The notes under the pieces are model-generated. The model saw nothing but the letters and a program-made list of their open reading frames with translations. It searched no databases and was not told the origin of the DNA. Below, piece after piece: positions 6,122 to 15,178 of a stretch of 36,437 bases of DNA (position 1 is its first letter; each line of letters opens with the position of its first letter). This DNA comes from CALMEH01 sp964548225. GTDB taxonomy: Bacteria; Acidobacteriota; Blastocatellia; Pyrinomonadales; Pyrinomonadaceae. The position numbers and the translations under genes were made by a program. Where the stretch lies: contig CAZJQP010000050.1 of assembly GCA_964548225.1 (NCBI GenBank), positions 1 through 36,437 of the forward strand. The letters run 5' to 3'.

Positions 6122-8935
6122 ATGTTTGTAAGAAGCATGAAAAAAATGTCGAAAAAAAATAACGAGTCAGGAGCATCGCTGGTCATTTCTTTATTGATAA
6201 TGACTTTGTTGATGGGGTTTGTCGCTTTTGTTCTTTCGAGAACGGTGGCAGAAAACGCGATTGCCAACAATGACACGGCGGAAAGCCGCACTTTCAATGC
6301 GGCAGAGGCGGCACTTGAGTCCACAACCAGAGATTTTGCCACGGTTGTCGAGAACAAATTAGTTCCGACACAAGCAGATGTTAATGCGATTATAGGCACA
6401 CCCATACCGTATTTTGAAGCTAATGGTTATCAATTTGCAAAAGTAATTACACAAGTCGGCACAGACCAAATAATTACGCAAACTAAGGGGCAATATCAAG
6501 GTTTAGTGAGTTTGCGTGACGAATGGCAGATAGATGTAACGGCTACCGATACGGCAACGGGCGTTCAGACGCAAGTCAGACGAAGATTTTTCAACGACCG
6601 GATTCCGATTTTTCAGTTTGGCGCATTTTATCAAGATGACCTCGAATTATGGAGTCCGGGCGCGACGTTTTTTATGAATGGACGAGTTCACAGTAACGGA
6701 AATATGTTTTTGAACACTCATCAGAACAATTCCACTCGTGATGTTCGTTTTAAATCAAAGGTAACTATTGGGGGCGAACTTGTCCGCGATCGTCCAAAAA
6801 CAGGTGCGCCATATGCCTCGACGGAGCAAGGCGACAATGTCTATGCTCAAAATACTTTAAATACCGATACACAAATTCCTTATAGCAAAGGGAGTGTAAC
6901 TTGTGGTTCGACTATCGGCGGCGGAGTTTTGCGTGATAACAGCGGGAGGAACTTTCCATATCCGAATTGCAATCCAAATTCGGGTTGGGCATCTTTTGCT
7001 CCAAATTTTGAAGGGAACGTCGTGGTTAAAGCCAAACAACTTACTTTGCCGATAAATCCGTTAGTTGACATCATCAAGCGGGGCAGAAACGTCGGCGATA
7101 AGGATAATATCGGCGGAACTTTGACGAATATTACCACAACTACTCAAGATAATTATACGAAATCGCGCGAACGCTATGCCAACCGCGAAGGAATCCGCAT
7201 TAGTTTGGCAGATTCAAAAGATAAATTGCCGCAATGTGCGACCGTTACAACTGCTTGCGGAGTTAGACTTGACGGAACCTTAGGCACATCGCTCGGCTAT
7301 CAGCCGTTGGCAATGACCGATGCTTATCAGGCAACTGCCCTCAACGGAAACCGTTTGGCAGTCAGCGGACGCGAGGTTTGGATAAAGGTTGAACTCGTTA
7401 ATTTCGATTACGACAATGGACAACCGATTACGAAAGATGTAACAGCGGATATTTTGAGTTTGGGCGTAACCGAACCGATTATTAATTCTTCAACGCCGTC
7501 GAGTCTTAAAATTGCCAAAGCATTTAGCACTTCCGATGTTTATACTACAACTAATGATTCGCGTTCGATAATTAAATTACAGCGTTTTGCCATTGAGGGC
7601 AGTGCAATTCCCAATCCTTCAACTCAGTATGTTACAAATCAGACAATAAGCTCGAAACCATACAATTTTGTTGTCAGATATAAAAATATCCCCAGCACTT
7701 GTGTTCTTATTACATGTCTTTCAACCGGCACAGCGGACGATGCATTTGCCGTGCCTCTCGGTGCATCAACTCCTTCAAGCAATGAAAATCAACATCTTAA
7801 ATTAGCTTCTTTTGATAGTTGGGCAACAAGAGTTGCTATCGTTCCATTCCCAATTCAGCTTTTTGATACCCGCGAAGGCAATCGTTATGACAACACTTCA
7901 AATTTGCCAAGCAACTATGTTTATCGAAACGGTGTAATGAGCGTGATAGACATTGATGTTGCTAATTTGCGGAGTTTTTTGAATGGGACTTGGGACGGCA
8001 AATTTCCGACGAACACACCTTTTGCTTTATCTAAAGGCGGCGTTGGTTTGAGAAGCACAGATGTTCCGCAGATTCGTGGTTGGGTGGTTTATGTTTCTGA
8101 CCGTCGCGGCGATTATGATTTTGACGGCAAATATAAAATGGAAGACGTTAATCCGAATTCGAATTCCGCGGTTGAGGAAGATGTAGATAATGACGGCACG
8201 ATTGATATGGATACCATCAATGAAGCTCCAGCGGCGGATTCTAACTCGGAAGCCGGAATGTCAGCAGTAACCGATCATAAATATTATCGTCGTGCTGTTC
8301 GACTGATTAACGGCACCACAGTGCCAGGAAACTATGATATAACGACTCCGGCAAACACTAAAGGATTTACCTTTGCTTCGGAAAACGGAATTTATGTCGA
8401 AGGAAATTTCAATGCAACTGGCGCGACTTTAGCAACAAGTCCAAACGTAACACTGTCGAGTGCCTATTCGCCTTACAATTCTGCCTTGCACATTCCGGCT
8501 TCAGTTACAGGCGATTCGGTAACGGCTCTTTCAAACAGTTGGAACGATGCAAACAGTTTCGCGTTTCCGAATGCTCCGTCAAGCCGCGTGGCAACAAACA
8601 CTTTTATGCGGTTTGCGATGATTTCAGGTGATTCGTTAGCCGCCTCGGCACCGAATCCGACAATGTCATTTGAAGGATACAACGGCGGACTTAACAACTT
8701 AATACGTTTTAATGAGTCTTGGGCAAATGTCCGATTAAATTATTCGGGTTCGATGATTAATCTCTTCAATTCTTACAATAATAATGGTCGTTTCAAATGT
8801 TGCACGACTGTTTATCAAGCCCCGATCCGCGACTGGACATTTGAATCTTCATTCACGGATGTTCGCCGTCTTCCGCCGGCAACTCCATTCGTTTATTTCA
8901 TTAGTTTCACCGGATTCGAGCGTGTGAACGATTAA
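6122..8935 (+). CDS. PilX-like pilus assembly protein, very large
   Basis: 937 residues, several times the roughly 200 of classical PilX. The N-terminus (SGASLVISLLIMTLLMGFVA) matches the PilX_N region: Gly -1, and no Glu at +5, as in PilX/GspK-like proteins. It is followed by NDTAESRTFNAAEAALEST, the AEAAL helix of that family. The rest is probably a surface-exposed domain with many Asn/Thr/Ser-rich beta-like segments. Around residues 660-700 two Asp-rich loops (DYDFDGKYKMEDV and DVDNDGTIDMDTI) resemble dockerin/EF-hand-type calcium loops. Two adjacent Cys lie near the C-terminus (FKCCTTVY). It may take the tip role that PilY1 plays elsewhere, since no PilY1 is in view; that is inference. 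Starts at 6137 and 6146 are alternatives. Last gene of the operon. Confidence 0.75.
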   Translation: MFVRSMKKMSKKNNESGASLVISLLIMTLLMGFVAFVLSRTVAENAIANNDTAESRTFNAAEAALESTTRDFATVVENKLVPTQADVNAIIGTPIPYFEANGYQFAKVITQVGTDQIITQTKGQYQGLVSLRDEWQIDVTATDTATGVQTQVRRRFFNDRIPIFQFGAFYQDDLELWSPGATFFMNGRVHSNGNMFLNTHQNNSTRDVRFKSKVTIGGELVRDRPKTGAPYASTEQGDNVYAQNTLNTDTQIPYSKGSVTCGSTIGGGVLRDNSGRNFPYPNCNPNSGWASFAPNFEGNVVVKAKQLTLPINPLVDIIKRGRNVGDKDNIGGTLTNITTTTQDNYTKSRERYANREGIRISLADSKDKLPQCATVTTACGVRLDGTLGTSLGYQPLAMTDAYQATALNGNRLAVSGREVWIKVELVNFDYDNGQPITKDVTADILSLGVTEPIINSSTPSSLKIAKAFSTSDVYTTTNDSRSIIKLQRFAIEGSAIPNPSTQYVTNQTISSKPYNFVVRYKNIPSTCVLITCLSTGTADDAFAVPLGASTPSSNENQHLKLASFDSWATRVAIVPFPIQLFDTREGNRYDNTSNLPSNYVYRNGVMSVIDIDVANLRSFLNGTWDGKFPTNTPFALSKGGVGLRSTDVPQIRGWVVYVSDRRGDYDFDGKYKMEDVNPNSNSAVEEDVDNDGTIDMDTINEAPAADSNSEAGMSAVTDHKYYRRAVRLINGTTVPGNYDITTPANTKGFTFASENGIYVEGNFNATGATLATSPNVTLSSAYSPYNSALHIPASVTGDSVTALSNSWNDANSFAFPNAPSSRVATNTFMRFAMISGDSLAASAPNPTMSFEGYNGGLNNLIRFNESWANVRLNYSGSMINLFNSYNNNGRFKCCTTVYQAPIRDWTFESSFTDVRRLPPATPFVYFISFTGFERVND

Positions 8936-8947
8936 AAAGTAAAAAAT

Positions 8948-8997
8948 AAAAAGTAAAAAGTTCGGAAGCAGATTACATCCGAACTTTTTACTTTTTT
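8948..8997. terminator. bidirectional terminator built from heptamer repeats
   Basis: A 19-bp stem, 8948-8966 with 8978-8996, around an 11-base loop. The core pair is TTCGGA/TCCGAA and the outer parts are AAAAAGT heptamers and their complement. It is followed by T residues on the + strand and, read the other way, by A/T-rich heptamers. It sits between the PilX-like gene and a convergent gene, so it can stop both. The first bases after the PilX stop (8936-8960) form the heptamer series AAAAGTA. Confidence 0.8.
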
Positions 8998-9016
8998 GTA
9001 AGCCTGTTTTGATTTA

Positions 9017-9943
9017 TTATTTCTGATGTTCGAGCGCAAGTTTCAAAAAATTCTCAAACAAAATGCGTCCGTCGCGGGATTCGTTTTGATGTTGCCACCG
9101 AGTCGGGTTTTTTGACCAGTCTTCAAACGATTTTTCGAGATGAAATTGAACACAGTAGATTAGCTGTCCGTTATTATTTCTGACCATCATTTGATTTTTG
9201 CAGAGATAAGATGTCGCCAATAATTTAAATCCTTCGGGAACGCCTTCAACTTGGAGACCGTGATTTTGCCAAACACGCAAAATGTCGTCTTGCAAAGTGT
9301 AATCTTGCCAAACGCGGCTTTCTTTGCTGTTATCATTTTTAGCAATGCCCACAAAAATCGGGTCGTTTGTGTCGGTGATTTTGATAAAGCGATACTGATA
9401 TTCAACCACGCGCCCATTGCGTTTTTCCTGCGGCGTGAAATGGTCGAGCGTTTTCAGTGTTCCGCCGAAGCACATTGCCACAAGCTGATGCGCTCCGCAA
9501 ATCGCCAAGACCGGAATTTTCGTTTTTGCCAAAAAGCGCGTAGCTTTTTCGATATGTGCGGGATTGTAATAATCGAAATCGGAAAAAGTTCCGCTCATCA
9601 CGATAGCATCGGGATTAAATGCTTCGGCGGCTTCGGCAATTTCAGAAAGATGGACGGTTAAAACCTTCGGGTTTTGAACCAGACGCAAAACATTTTGTGC
9701 GATATTATCGCAAGCAAAGCCGGAAACCATATTTTCAAACCGCAGACGTTTTTTCGTGTCGCCGTTGAGTTCTTTTCGCGCGGTGTCGGACATATCCGAT
9801 TCATAGCGTAAAAGATCATTGACGATTAAAACTTTCGCGTGAGAAATTTTCTTCTCAATCGGTTCATAGCGGCAAAAAGGTTGTTTGCTGTATGGGAACG
9901 GAAGCGTCTGGACTTCGTGTTTTATCGGTGTTGCGTCTAGCAT
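9017..9943 (-). CDS. class I glutamine amidotransferase-like protein
   Basis: 308 residues with a class I glutaminase domain: the nucleophile elbow ICGAHQL with Cys near residue 149, and QFHLEKSFE with the catalytic His near 268. The motif VMSGTFSDFDYY precedes the elbow. The N-terminal 60 residues are not family-typical. There is no fused synthetase domain, so it could be a peptidase or hydrolase of the gamma-glutamyl type, or could supply ammonia to a partner. The target is not evident from context. A plausible Shine-Dalgarno (AAGAAG) precedes the ATG at 9943. It is the last gene of the long minus-strand series and ends at the bidirectional hairpin. Confidence 0.75.
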   Translation of the reverse strand: MLDATPIKHEVQTLPFPYSKQPFCRYEPIEKKISHAKVLIVNDLLRYESDMSDTARKELNGDTKKRLRFENMVSGFACDNIAQNVLRLVQNPKVLTVHLSEIAEAAEAFNPDAIVMSGTFSDFDYYNPAHIEKATRFLAKTKIPVLAICGAHQLVAMCFGGTLKTLDHFTPQEKRNGRVVEYQYRFIKITDTNDPIFVGIAKNDNSKESRVWQDYTLQDDILRVWQNHGLQVEGVPEGFKLLATSYLCKNQMMVRNNNGQLIYCVQFHLEKSFEDWSKNPTRWQHQNESRDGRILFENFLKLALEHQK

Positions 9944-9987
9944 AATTTCTTCTTAACAAATAAAAAGCCAAACTTAATTTTGGCTAA

Positions 9988-10191
9988 TCAACTGATTATA
10001 TCATCAACAAGGACTCCATAACTACTTTTGTAAGCATAACAGACAAATTCCTCATCGTCGCGCTGGTCAAATCTGTTCAAATTGCATAAAATTTCTTCCG
10101 ATTTATCATCTTTTTTTTCGCAACTCAGACACAATTTAGGCATCGGAATATTTTTAATGTCAATCTGATTTCCGTTGTCATCAAAATACAT
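9988..10191 (-). CDS. small cysteine-rich protein, unknown function
   Basis: 67 residues, acidic, with four cysteines arranged as LCLSCEKK, then ILCNLNRFDQ and EFVCYAYKS. The first pair (CxxC) and the later two could bind a metal ion such as zinc, but this is only pattern-based. Its start is 4 bases after the stop of the upstream 158-residue gene, so the two are likely coupled. I do not recognise a named family. Confidence 0.6.
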   Translation of the reverse strand: MYFDDNGNQIDIKNIPMPKLCLSCEKKDDKSEEILCNLNRFDQRDDEEFVCYAYKSSYGVLVDDIIS

Positions 10192-10195
10192 CGTC

Positions 10196-10672
10196 TCAGT
10201 TTTTGCGCTGTTTGGTAGATTGCTTAAATTCGGGCATCAACGAACCTGCGCCGATTTCTTCGATTTCGGCACGAATTTCCTTTATCAAAGCCGAGCGCAT
10301 TCTGCCTTTTGCCGAGGCAATTTTATCTTTTACCGATTCTTCAAAAAGCAAAATTATTTTGTGCCGCGAAGATTCCAATTCGTCCGCCAAAGTCGAAATT
10401 TTCGTAATATCATATGGCACGGCAACTTCCGAACAGCCGATTCTTGCGAAAATTTGCAAATACCGCGCAGTTGATAAATCAGGGCAAGAAAAGCGATTAT
10501 TCCCGACTTTTAGTTCAATGCCGAGCAAAGTGTGTTGAATCACGGCGCGATTTTCCTTCGGCGGCACATCCAAATGATATGAGCGTGTGCGTTGGGTGCG
10601 AACTTTTTCACGGTAAATCGCGGCAAGCCATTCATCACCGAGTTTTTCACGAATTTCCGTCGCAATTTCCAT
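10196..10672 (-). CDS. hypothetical protein, unknown family
   Basis: 158 residues, mixed charge, no signal peptide or membrane segment. The N-terminus (MEIATEIREKLGDEWLAAIY) and middle (LLGIELKVGNNRFSCPDLST, then RYLQIFARIGC) look like an ordered alpha/beta domain. The C-terminal third is a charged helix (ADELESSRHKIILLFEESVK). It lies 6 bases downstream of the CAT-like gene and 4 upstream of the cysteine-rich gene, indicating one transcription unit. Function not recognisable. Opposite-strand ORFs over it are shadows. Confidence 0.65.
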   Translation of the reverse strand: MEIATEIREKLGDEWLAAIYREKVRTQRTRSYHLDVPPKENRAVIQHTLLGIELKVGNNRFSCPDLSTARYLQIFARIGCSEVAVPYDITKISTLADELESSRHKIILLFEESVKDKIASAKGRMRSALIKEIRAEIEEIGAGSLMPEFKQSTKQRKN

Positions 10673-10678
10673 ATTAAA

Positions 10679-11305
10679 TCAAACCGGATTATCAAACTTT
10701 TCTTGCAAAGCGTTGAAATATTTGCCGACGTGCAATCCATCGCAAAGCGCGTGATGAACTTCGACCGAATGTGGCAATTTCTTTTTTTCGCCGTCGTTAA
10801 ACAATTTGCCGAAAACCATTCGCGGCACGGTTTGCCGATTGTCAATGCGCGTCGCGTGTTTGAAACTCGTGAACGAAATCCACGGAATCACCGAATAATA
10901 AATCAAATCGAGTCGTTCGCTCTCGACATCGAAGGTTTTCAGTTTTTTATATTCTTCGAGTGAAATTTTTCCGGCTTTATTAAATTCGAAAACCGTTTCC
11001 TCATTTTCAAAATAGCAAAACGAAAACGTCTCGTCATCATTCAAAAGCGTCTGCGTGGCGTGAATTTTTTCAAATTCGATGACTTTTTCATTCATCAAAC
11101 GAAAGCGAAATTCTCTGATTTCATTCGCCGTTTGCAGGGAATAAAAAAGATTCGTCAGCGCGAAAGAAAGATTATTTTTTTTGCAAAAACGATAAAGCCG
11201 CGTCGCGTCCAAATGCGCCGTCATATTGAAAAATGGGTCTTCGTAATCTTTGAAAAACTCGAAAGTCGGTTTTCGATTCCAATTTTCAATGTCAACGAAT
11301 TTCAT
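10679..11305 (-). CDS. chloramphenicol acetyltransferase-like protein (CAT fold)
   Basis: 208 residues, close to the roughly 215 of the trimeric CAT family. The catalytic motif is present near the C-terminus as HHALCDGLHVGKYF, with the general-base His in HHAxxDG; SVIPWISFTSF near residue 150 matches the family's substrate-tunnel region. The N-terminus (VDIENWNRKPTFEFF) also fits the family. CAT relatives use acetyl-CoA to acylate hydroxyls. In environmental bacteria many do not act on chloramphenicol, so I do not claim resistance. It starts 20 bases after the nuoN stop and so may be read from the nuo transcript. Confidence 0.85.
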   Translation of the reverse strand: MKFVDIENWNRKPTFEFFKDYEDPFFNMTAHLDATRLYRFCKKNNLSFALTNLFYSLQTANEIREFRFRLMNEKVIEFEKIHATQTLLNDDETFSFCYFENEETVFEFNKAGKISLEEYKKLKTFDVESERLDLIYYSVIPWISFTSFKHATRIDNRQTVPRMVFGKLFNDGEKKKLPHSVEVHHALCDGLHVGKYFNALQEKFDNPV

Positions 11306-11325
11306 TTCTGCTTCTCTGCAATGAA

Positions 11326-12864
11326 TTATTTAACTTGCGCCGATTGGACGGGCGCGGATTTTGAAAACTTTTCAATCACGCCATCGCTGAAAATTCCAAA
11401 ATAAAATACGCCCGCAATTGCAATTACCAAAGCCGCACCGACTGCAAGCGGAATTTTCGGTGCAGTCCAATCGGTTGTGCGTTCGCGGAAGAACATCACG
11501 ACAATCAGACGCAAATAATAATAAGCCGAAATCGCTGTATTTATTACCGCAACGACAACCAAAACGAGAAGCATCACATTTCCGGCTTCGAGCGCGGGAC
11601 GGAAAACCAAAACCTTGCCCATAAATCCGGCGGTCAACGGCAATCCCAAAAGCGAAAGCATAAAGAGCGACAAGGAAAACGCCAAAACCGGAGATTTAAA
11701 GCCGATGCCGTTGTAATCTTCAAATTCGGTTCGTCGGTCGTTTTTCTGTCCCAAAAGCGTAACAATCGCCATTGCGCCAAGATTCGTAACAGCGTAGGTG
11801 AGCATATAAAACGCAACGGAAGCAATCGCCGCATCACGCGCTTCGGGCGTTTTCGCCATTCCCGCGCCGATAAATCCAACCAAAGTATATCCGGCGTGAG
11901 CGATTGACGAATACGCTAACATTCGCTTGACGTTGTTTTGAACAATCGCCGCAATATTGCCGATTGTCATTGTCAAAATCGCCATTACCGTCAAAGCCGT
12001 AATCCACGATTCGTGCAGAAAAACCGCCGCCGGAACTGATGCGACAAGCGGGAAACCGAGAACAAAAATTCGCACAAACGAAGCAAACGCGGCGGCTTTC
12101 GGTCCAGCCATCATAAACGCCGTAACGGGCGAAGGCGCACCTTCATAAACGTCGGGTGTCCAAACGTGAAACGGCACAGTCGCAACCTTAAAACCGAATC
12201 CGACAATCAGCATTGCACCGCCGACGAGAAGCAGAGCAGGGAAGTTCGGGCTGGCGATTTTTGCGGCAATGTCGGTGATATTCGTCGCGCCCGTTGCGCC
12301 GTAAATCAGAGCCATTCCGTAAAGCAAAAACGCGGAAGCAAACGAGCCGAGAATAAAATATTTCATCGCCGATTCGTTCGATTTCAAGTCTGATTTTCGC
12401 AAGCCCGCCATAACGTAGGTCGCAATCGAAAGCGTTTCGAGTCCGAGAAACATAATTACCAAATCGTTTCCCGAAGCCATAAACATCATCCCGAAAGTGG
12501 CAAACATCAAAAGCGCGTGATATTCTCCCGCCGGAACTTTTTCGCGGTCAATCCAGATGGACGAAACCAAAATCGTCATCGCCGAAACGAACAGTGCGAC
12601 AAACGAAAAACTCATCCGTAAATTATCGTTGGCAATCATTCCGTTCCAAGATGTTTCGGGCAAATCACCCCACATTGAATATAGAAAAACGGCTGAAACC
12701 GCCAAACCGATGAGCGAAATCGCGCCCGTAACATAGCGTTGTTTCGGGAAAAAACTGTCATAAAGCATCGCTAAAATTCCAGCAACGGCAACAATCATTT
12801 CCGGCATTACTGCCGCGAGATTGGTATCGGGTTTGATTAACTCTGCTAGTAAAATCGTATTCAT
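11326..12864 (-). CDS. nuoN: NADH-quinone oxidoreductase subunit N
   Basis: 512 residues, an antiporter-like proton-pumping subunit of the complex I membrane arm with about 14 predicted membrane helices. Family marks: the helix-5 Glu in LGLETLSIATYVMAGL (about residue 141), the broken helix-7 region KVATVPFHVWTPDVYEGAP with the pumping Lys and the conserved PFHxWxPDxYxGAP, and LAYSSIAHAGYTLVG. The ATG overlaps the stop of the upstream DUF1684 gene by 4 bases. Last nuo gene of the locus. Confidence 0.97.
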   Translation of the reverse strand: MNTILLAELIKPDTNLAAVMPEMIVAVAGILAMLYDSFFPKQRYVTGAISLIGLAVSAVFLYSMWGDLPETSWNGMIANDNLRMSFSFVALFVSAMTILVSSIWIDREKVPAGEYHALLMFATFGMMFMASGNDLVIMFLGLETLSIATYVMAGLRKSDLKSNESAMKYFILGSFASAFLLYGMALIYGATGATNITDIAAKIASPNFPALLLVGGAMLIVGFGFKVATVPFHVWTPDVYEGAPSPVTAFMMAGPKAAAFASFVRIFVLGFPLVASVPAAVFLHESWITALTVMAILTMTIGNIAAIVQNNVKRMLAYSSIAHAGYTLVGFIGAGMAKTPEARDAAIASVAFYMLTYAVTNLGAMAIVTLLGQKNDRRTEFEDYNGIGFKSPVLAFSLSLFMLSLLGLPLTAGFMGKVLVFRPALEAGNVMLLVLVVVAVINTAISAYYYLRLIVVMFFRERTTDWTAPKIPLAVGAALVIAIAGVFYFGIFSDGVIEKFSKSAPVQSAQVK

Positions 12865-13505
12865 TTTTGCGTTTTGCCGGAATACTCAAAACTCTTTTCT
12901 CCGGCTTTTATTTCTGCTTGTAAAAAATTTTCCTTCGGCGGAATCGGGCAACTGTAGCGGTCGTTTCCGTAAGCGCACGATGGATTGAATGTCAAATTAA
13001 AATCTAAAATCGTTTCGTCTTTTTCGGGAATTTTTAAGTATAAATATCTGCCGCCGCCGTAAGTTTCTTTGCCATTGGTCAAATCTTTGAACGGCACGAA
13101 ATACGCGCCACCGTATTTTTTGCGCCACCATTCATCGGTTTCGACGCGGCTGTCTTGATATGCGGCAAGCGTCAACTCATTTTCGCCGATTTTGAATATC
13201 AAAATACCGACTTTTTTATATTTCGCCGCAATGCCCGAAGATGTCGGCATCATAAAATATTTTTCATCAGGTGTTTTCGTGAATTTTGCTTTGACACGAA
13301 AATCTTCGTTCACATCGTAATAATTCAAACCTTGAAATTTTTTATAATCCTCATAAAGTAGCGGCGAACTATCGCCACGAAATTCTTTATCGCGTTGCTC
13401 ACGGAAAAATTTTACGTCCGGTGTGCCGTAATAACTTTCTTCCTGTGCCTCTGCGACAAGTGCAAACGACAGCAAAATTAAAATTGTCAGAATCAAAAAT
13501 TTCAT
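12861..13505 (-). CDS. DUF1684 family secreted protein
   Basis: DUF1684 features include the N-terminal FFREQRDKEFRGD, then GLNYYDVNEDFRV, VPFKDLTNGKETYGGGRY, LDFNLTFNPSCAY and a closing CPIPPKENFLQ. A signal peptide (MKFLILTILILLSFALVAEA) is apparent if translation starts at 13505. An ATG at 13553 overlaps the nuoM stop (ATGA) but would put 16 extra residues before the signal peptide, and those residues are encoded by a hairpin-forming sequence, so I prefer 13505. The function of DUF1684 is unknown. Its position between nuoM and nuoN is unusual; the 4-base overlap with nuoN suggests co-translation. Confidence 0.8.
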   Translation of the reverse strand: MKFLILTILILLSFALVAEAQEESYYGTPDVKFFREQRDKEFRGDSSPLLYEDYKKFQGLNYYDVNEDFRVKAKFTKTPDEKYFMMPTSSGIAAKYKKVGILIFKIGENELTLAAYQDSRVETDEWWRKKYGGAYFVPFKDLTNGKETYGGGRYLYLKIPEKDETILDFNLTFNPSCAYGNDRYSCPIPPKENFLQAEIKAGEKSFEYSGKTQK

Positions 13506-13514
13506 AAGCGGAGC

Positions 13515-13541
13515 GAAGCGCAATCGGCTTGATTGCACTTC
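13515..13541. repeat. small palindrome at the nuoM/DUF1684 junction
   Basis: GAAGCGCAATC at 13515-13525 pairs with GATTGCACTTC at 13531-13541 around a 5-base loop, with one mismatch. It resembles the GC-richer repetitive palindromes near 30.8 and 32.5 kb (shared AGCGAAGCGCAA-type words). It may be a decayed repetitive extragenic palindrome. Confidence 0.5.
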
Positions 13542-13549
13542 GGTCAATC

Positions 13550-15115
13550 TCATTTTTCAGCTTTTTCAAAACTTCCGCCGGCTTGTTTCTTCACCCGTTC
13601 TTCGATTGCAACAATAGAATCTTTCGAACGATTCAAAACCGGTGCGGGATAAACGCCCATATAAACCATCAAAATTAAAAGCGGAATCATCAAACCGATT
13701 TCGCGCCACGATAAATCCTGCAAATTTTTATTTTTGGCGTTCGTTAATTTTCCGAAAAACACGCGCTGAACCATCCAAAGCAAATAAACCGCCGCAAAAA
13801 TCACGCCAGTTCCCGCAAGCATCGTTGCCAGACGCGGATACGCGACGGCAGTTGATTTCCACATTCCGACCATTGCCAAAAATTCGCCGACAAATCCGTT
13901 CAAAAACGGCAGACCGATTGAAGCCATCGTTGTTATCACGAAAAGCGTCGCATAAATCGGCATAATGCTGGAAATTCCGCCGTATTCGGTAATCATTCGC
14001 GTATGCCGTCTTTCGTAAATAAATCCAACGAGCAAGAACAGTGCGCCCGTTGTGATGCCGTGCGCGAGCATAATGTAAAGTGCGCCTTGCATTCCCATCT
14101 CGGTAAATGAAAACATTCCCAAAATAACAAAACCCATATGCGCGACCGACGAATATGCGACCAGACGTTTAATATCGGGCTGAACCATTGCGACAAGTGC
14201 GCCGTAAATGATGCCGATAATCGCCAAAATTATAAAAATGTAAGCATATTCGCGTGATGCGTCGGGAAACAGATTGAAGCAAAAACGCATAATGCCGTAA
14301 GTTCCCATTTTCAGCAAAACCGCCGCCAAAATTACCGAACCTGCTGTCGGTGCTTCGGTGTGTGCGTCAGGCAGCCAAGTGTGAAACGGAAAAAGCGGAA
14401 CTTTAATTGAAAACGCCAGCGCAAAAGCGAAAAACAAAACCGCACCTGTATTTACGCTAAAAATTAAGTTTCCGGCTTTCAGCGAGTTCAGTAAAACGAC
14501 GTAATCGAATGTTCCAATACCTGTTGCGTTTGCGTGAAGATAATAAAGTGCGATAATCGCCACGAGCATCAGCAAACTTCCGACTGCCGTAAAAATAAAG
14601 AACTTAACCGCCGCATAAATTCGGTTTTCGCCGCCCCAAATCCCGATAAGAAAAAACATCGGCACAAGCGAAGCCTCGAAAAACAAATAAAAGACAAGCA
14701 AATCCAAAGACACGAAAACGCCGGTCATCGCGCTCTGCAAAAGCAAAAGGAAAACATAAAAAGCTGTGTGTCTTTTCTCGACGGCGTGCCACGTCGAAAT
14801 AACCGCAATCGGCATTATAAACGTCGTCAAAAGCACGAGCCACAACGAAAGACCGTCAACGCCAACGTGATAATTCGTATTTATCGCCTTTATCCAAGGA
14901 ATATTTTTCTCGAAATAAAATCCGTTCACCGAAACTTTTGCGCTGTTTGCCAACAAAAGCAACGATACGAGAAAAGTTACCAACGTAAAACCGAGCGTAA
15001 CCCATTTCAGATGGCTTTCCTGCTTCCAAAACATCTGATGCCCAAGCACTGCCATTGCACCGAAAGCCGGAAGAAATATCAAAATTGTTAAGAGATTTTC
15101 TGTTATAAAATCCAT
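13550..15115 (-). CDS. nuoM: NADH-quinone oxidoreductase subunit M
   Basis: Antiporter-like membrane subunit of complex I. Conserved points: the key Glu in FFEASLVPMFFLIGIWGG, the pumping Lys in KVPLFPFHTWLPDAHTEAP with the adjoining TAGSVILAAVLLKMGTYG, and LVAYSSVAHMGFV. I place the start at the ATG at 15115 (MDFITENLLT). The in-frame TTG at 15148 would add 11 lysine-rich residues encoded by the heptamer spacer and is unlikely. About 521 residues, normal for NuoM. The stop overlaps a possible ATG of the next gene. Confidence 0.97.
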   Translation of the reverse strand: MDFITENLLTILIFLPAFGAMAVLGHQMFWKQESHLKWVTLGFTLVTFLVSLLLLANSAKVSVNGFYFEKNIPWIKAINTNYHVGVDGLSLWLVLLTTFIMPIAVISTWHAVEKRHTAFYVFLLLLQSAMTGVFVSLDLLVFYLFFEASLVPMFFLIGIWGGENRIYAAVKFFIFTAVGSLLMLVAIIALYYLHANATGIGTFDYVVLLNSLKAGNLIFSVNTGAVLFFAFALAFSIKVPLFPFHTWLPDAHTEAPTAGSVILAAVLLKMGTYGIMRFCFNLFPDASREYAYIFIILAIIGIIYGALVAMVQPDIKRLVAYSSVAHMGFVILGMFSFTEMGMQGALYIMLAHGITTGALFLLVGFIYERRHTRMITEYGGISSIMPIYATLFVITTMASIGLPFLNGFVGEFLAMVGMWKSTAVAYPRLATMLAGTGVIFAAVYLLWMVQRVFFGKLTNAKNKNLQDLSWREIGLMIPLLILMVYMGVYPAPVLNRSKDSIVAIEERVKKQAGGSFEKAEK

Positions 15116-15121
15116 TTTTAT

Positions 15122-15178
15122 TTTTTGGTTTTTGGTTTTTGACTTCAAAAAATCGAAGACTAAAAACCAAAAACCGTT
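15122..15178. repeat. heptamer-repeat hairpin between nuoL and nuoM
   Basis: The left arm at 15127-15146 is made of GGTTTTT heptamers ending GACTTC. The right arm at 15155-15175 is its complement, beginning GAAGACT and continuing in CCAAAAA-type words. The arms pair over about 20 bp with one bulge. The element fills the whole gap between nuoL and nuoM. Confidence 0.8.

Noticed and set aside
10203..11404. Plus-strand ORFs opposite the CAT-like and hypothetical genes
   Set aside because: They are basic, Phe-rich readings of the antisense strand with no family features, overlapping supported minus-strand genes.
14534..15091. 185-residue plus-strand ORF opposite nuoM
   Set aside because: Lys/Arg/His-rich antisense shadow of a clear NuoM gene.
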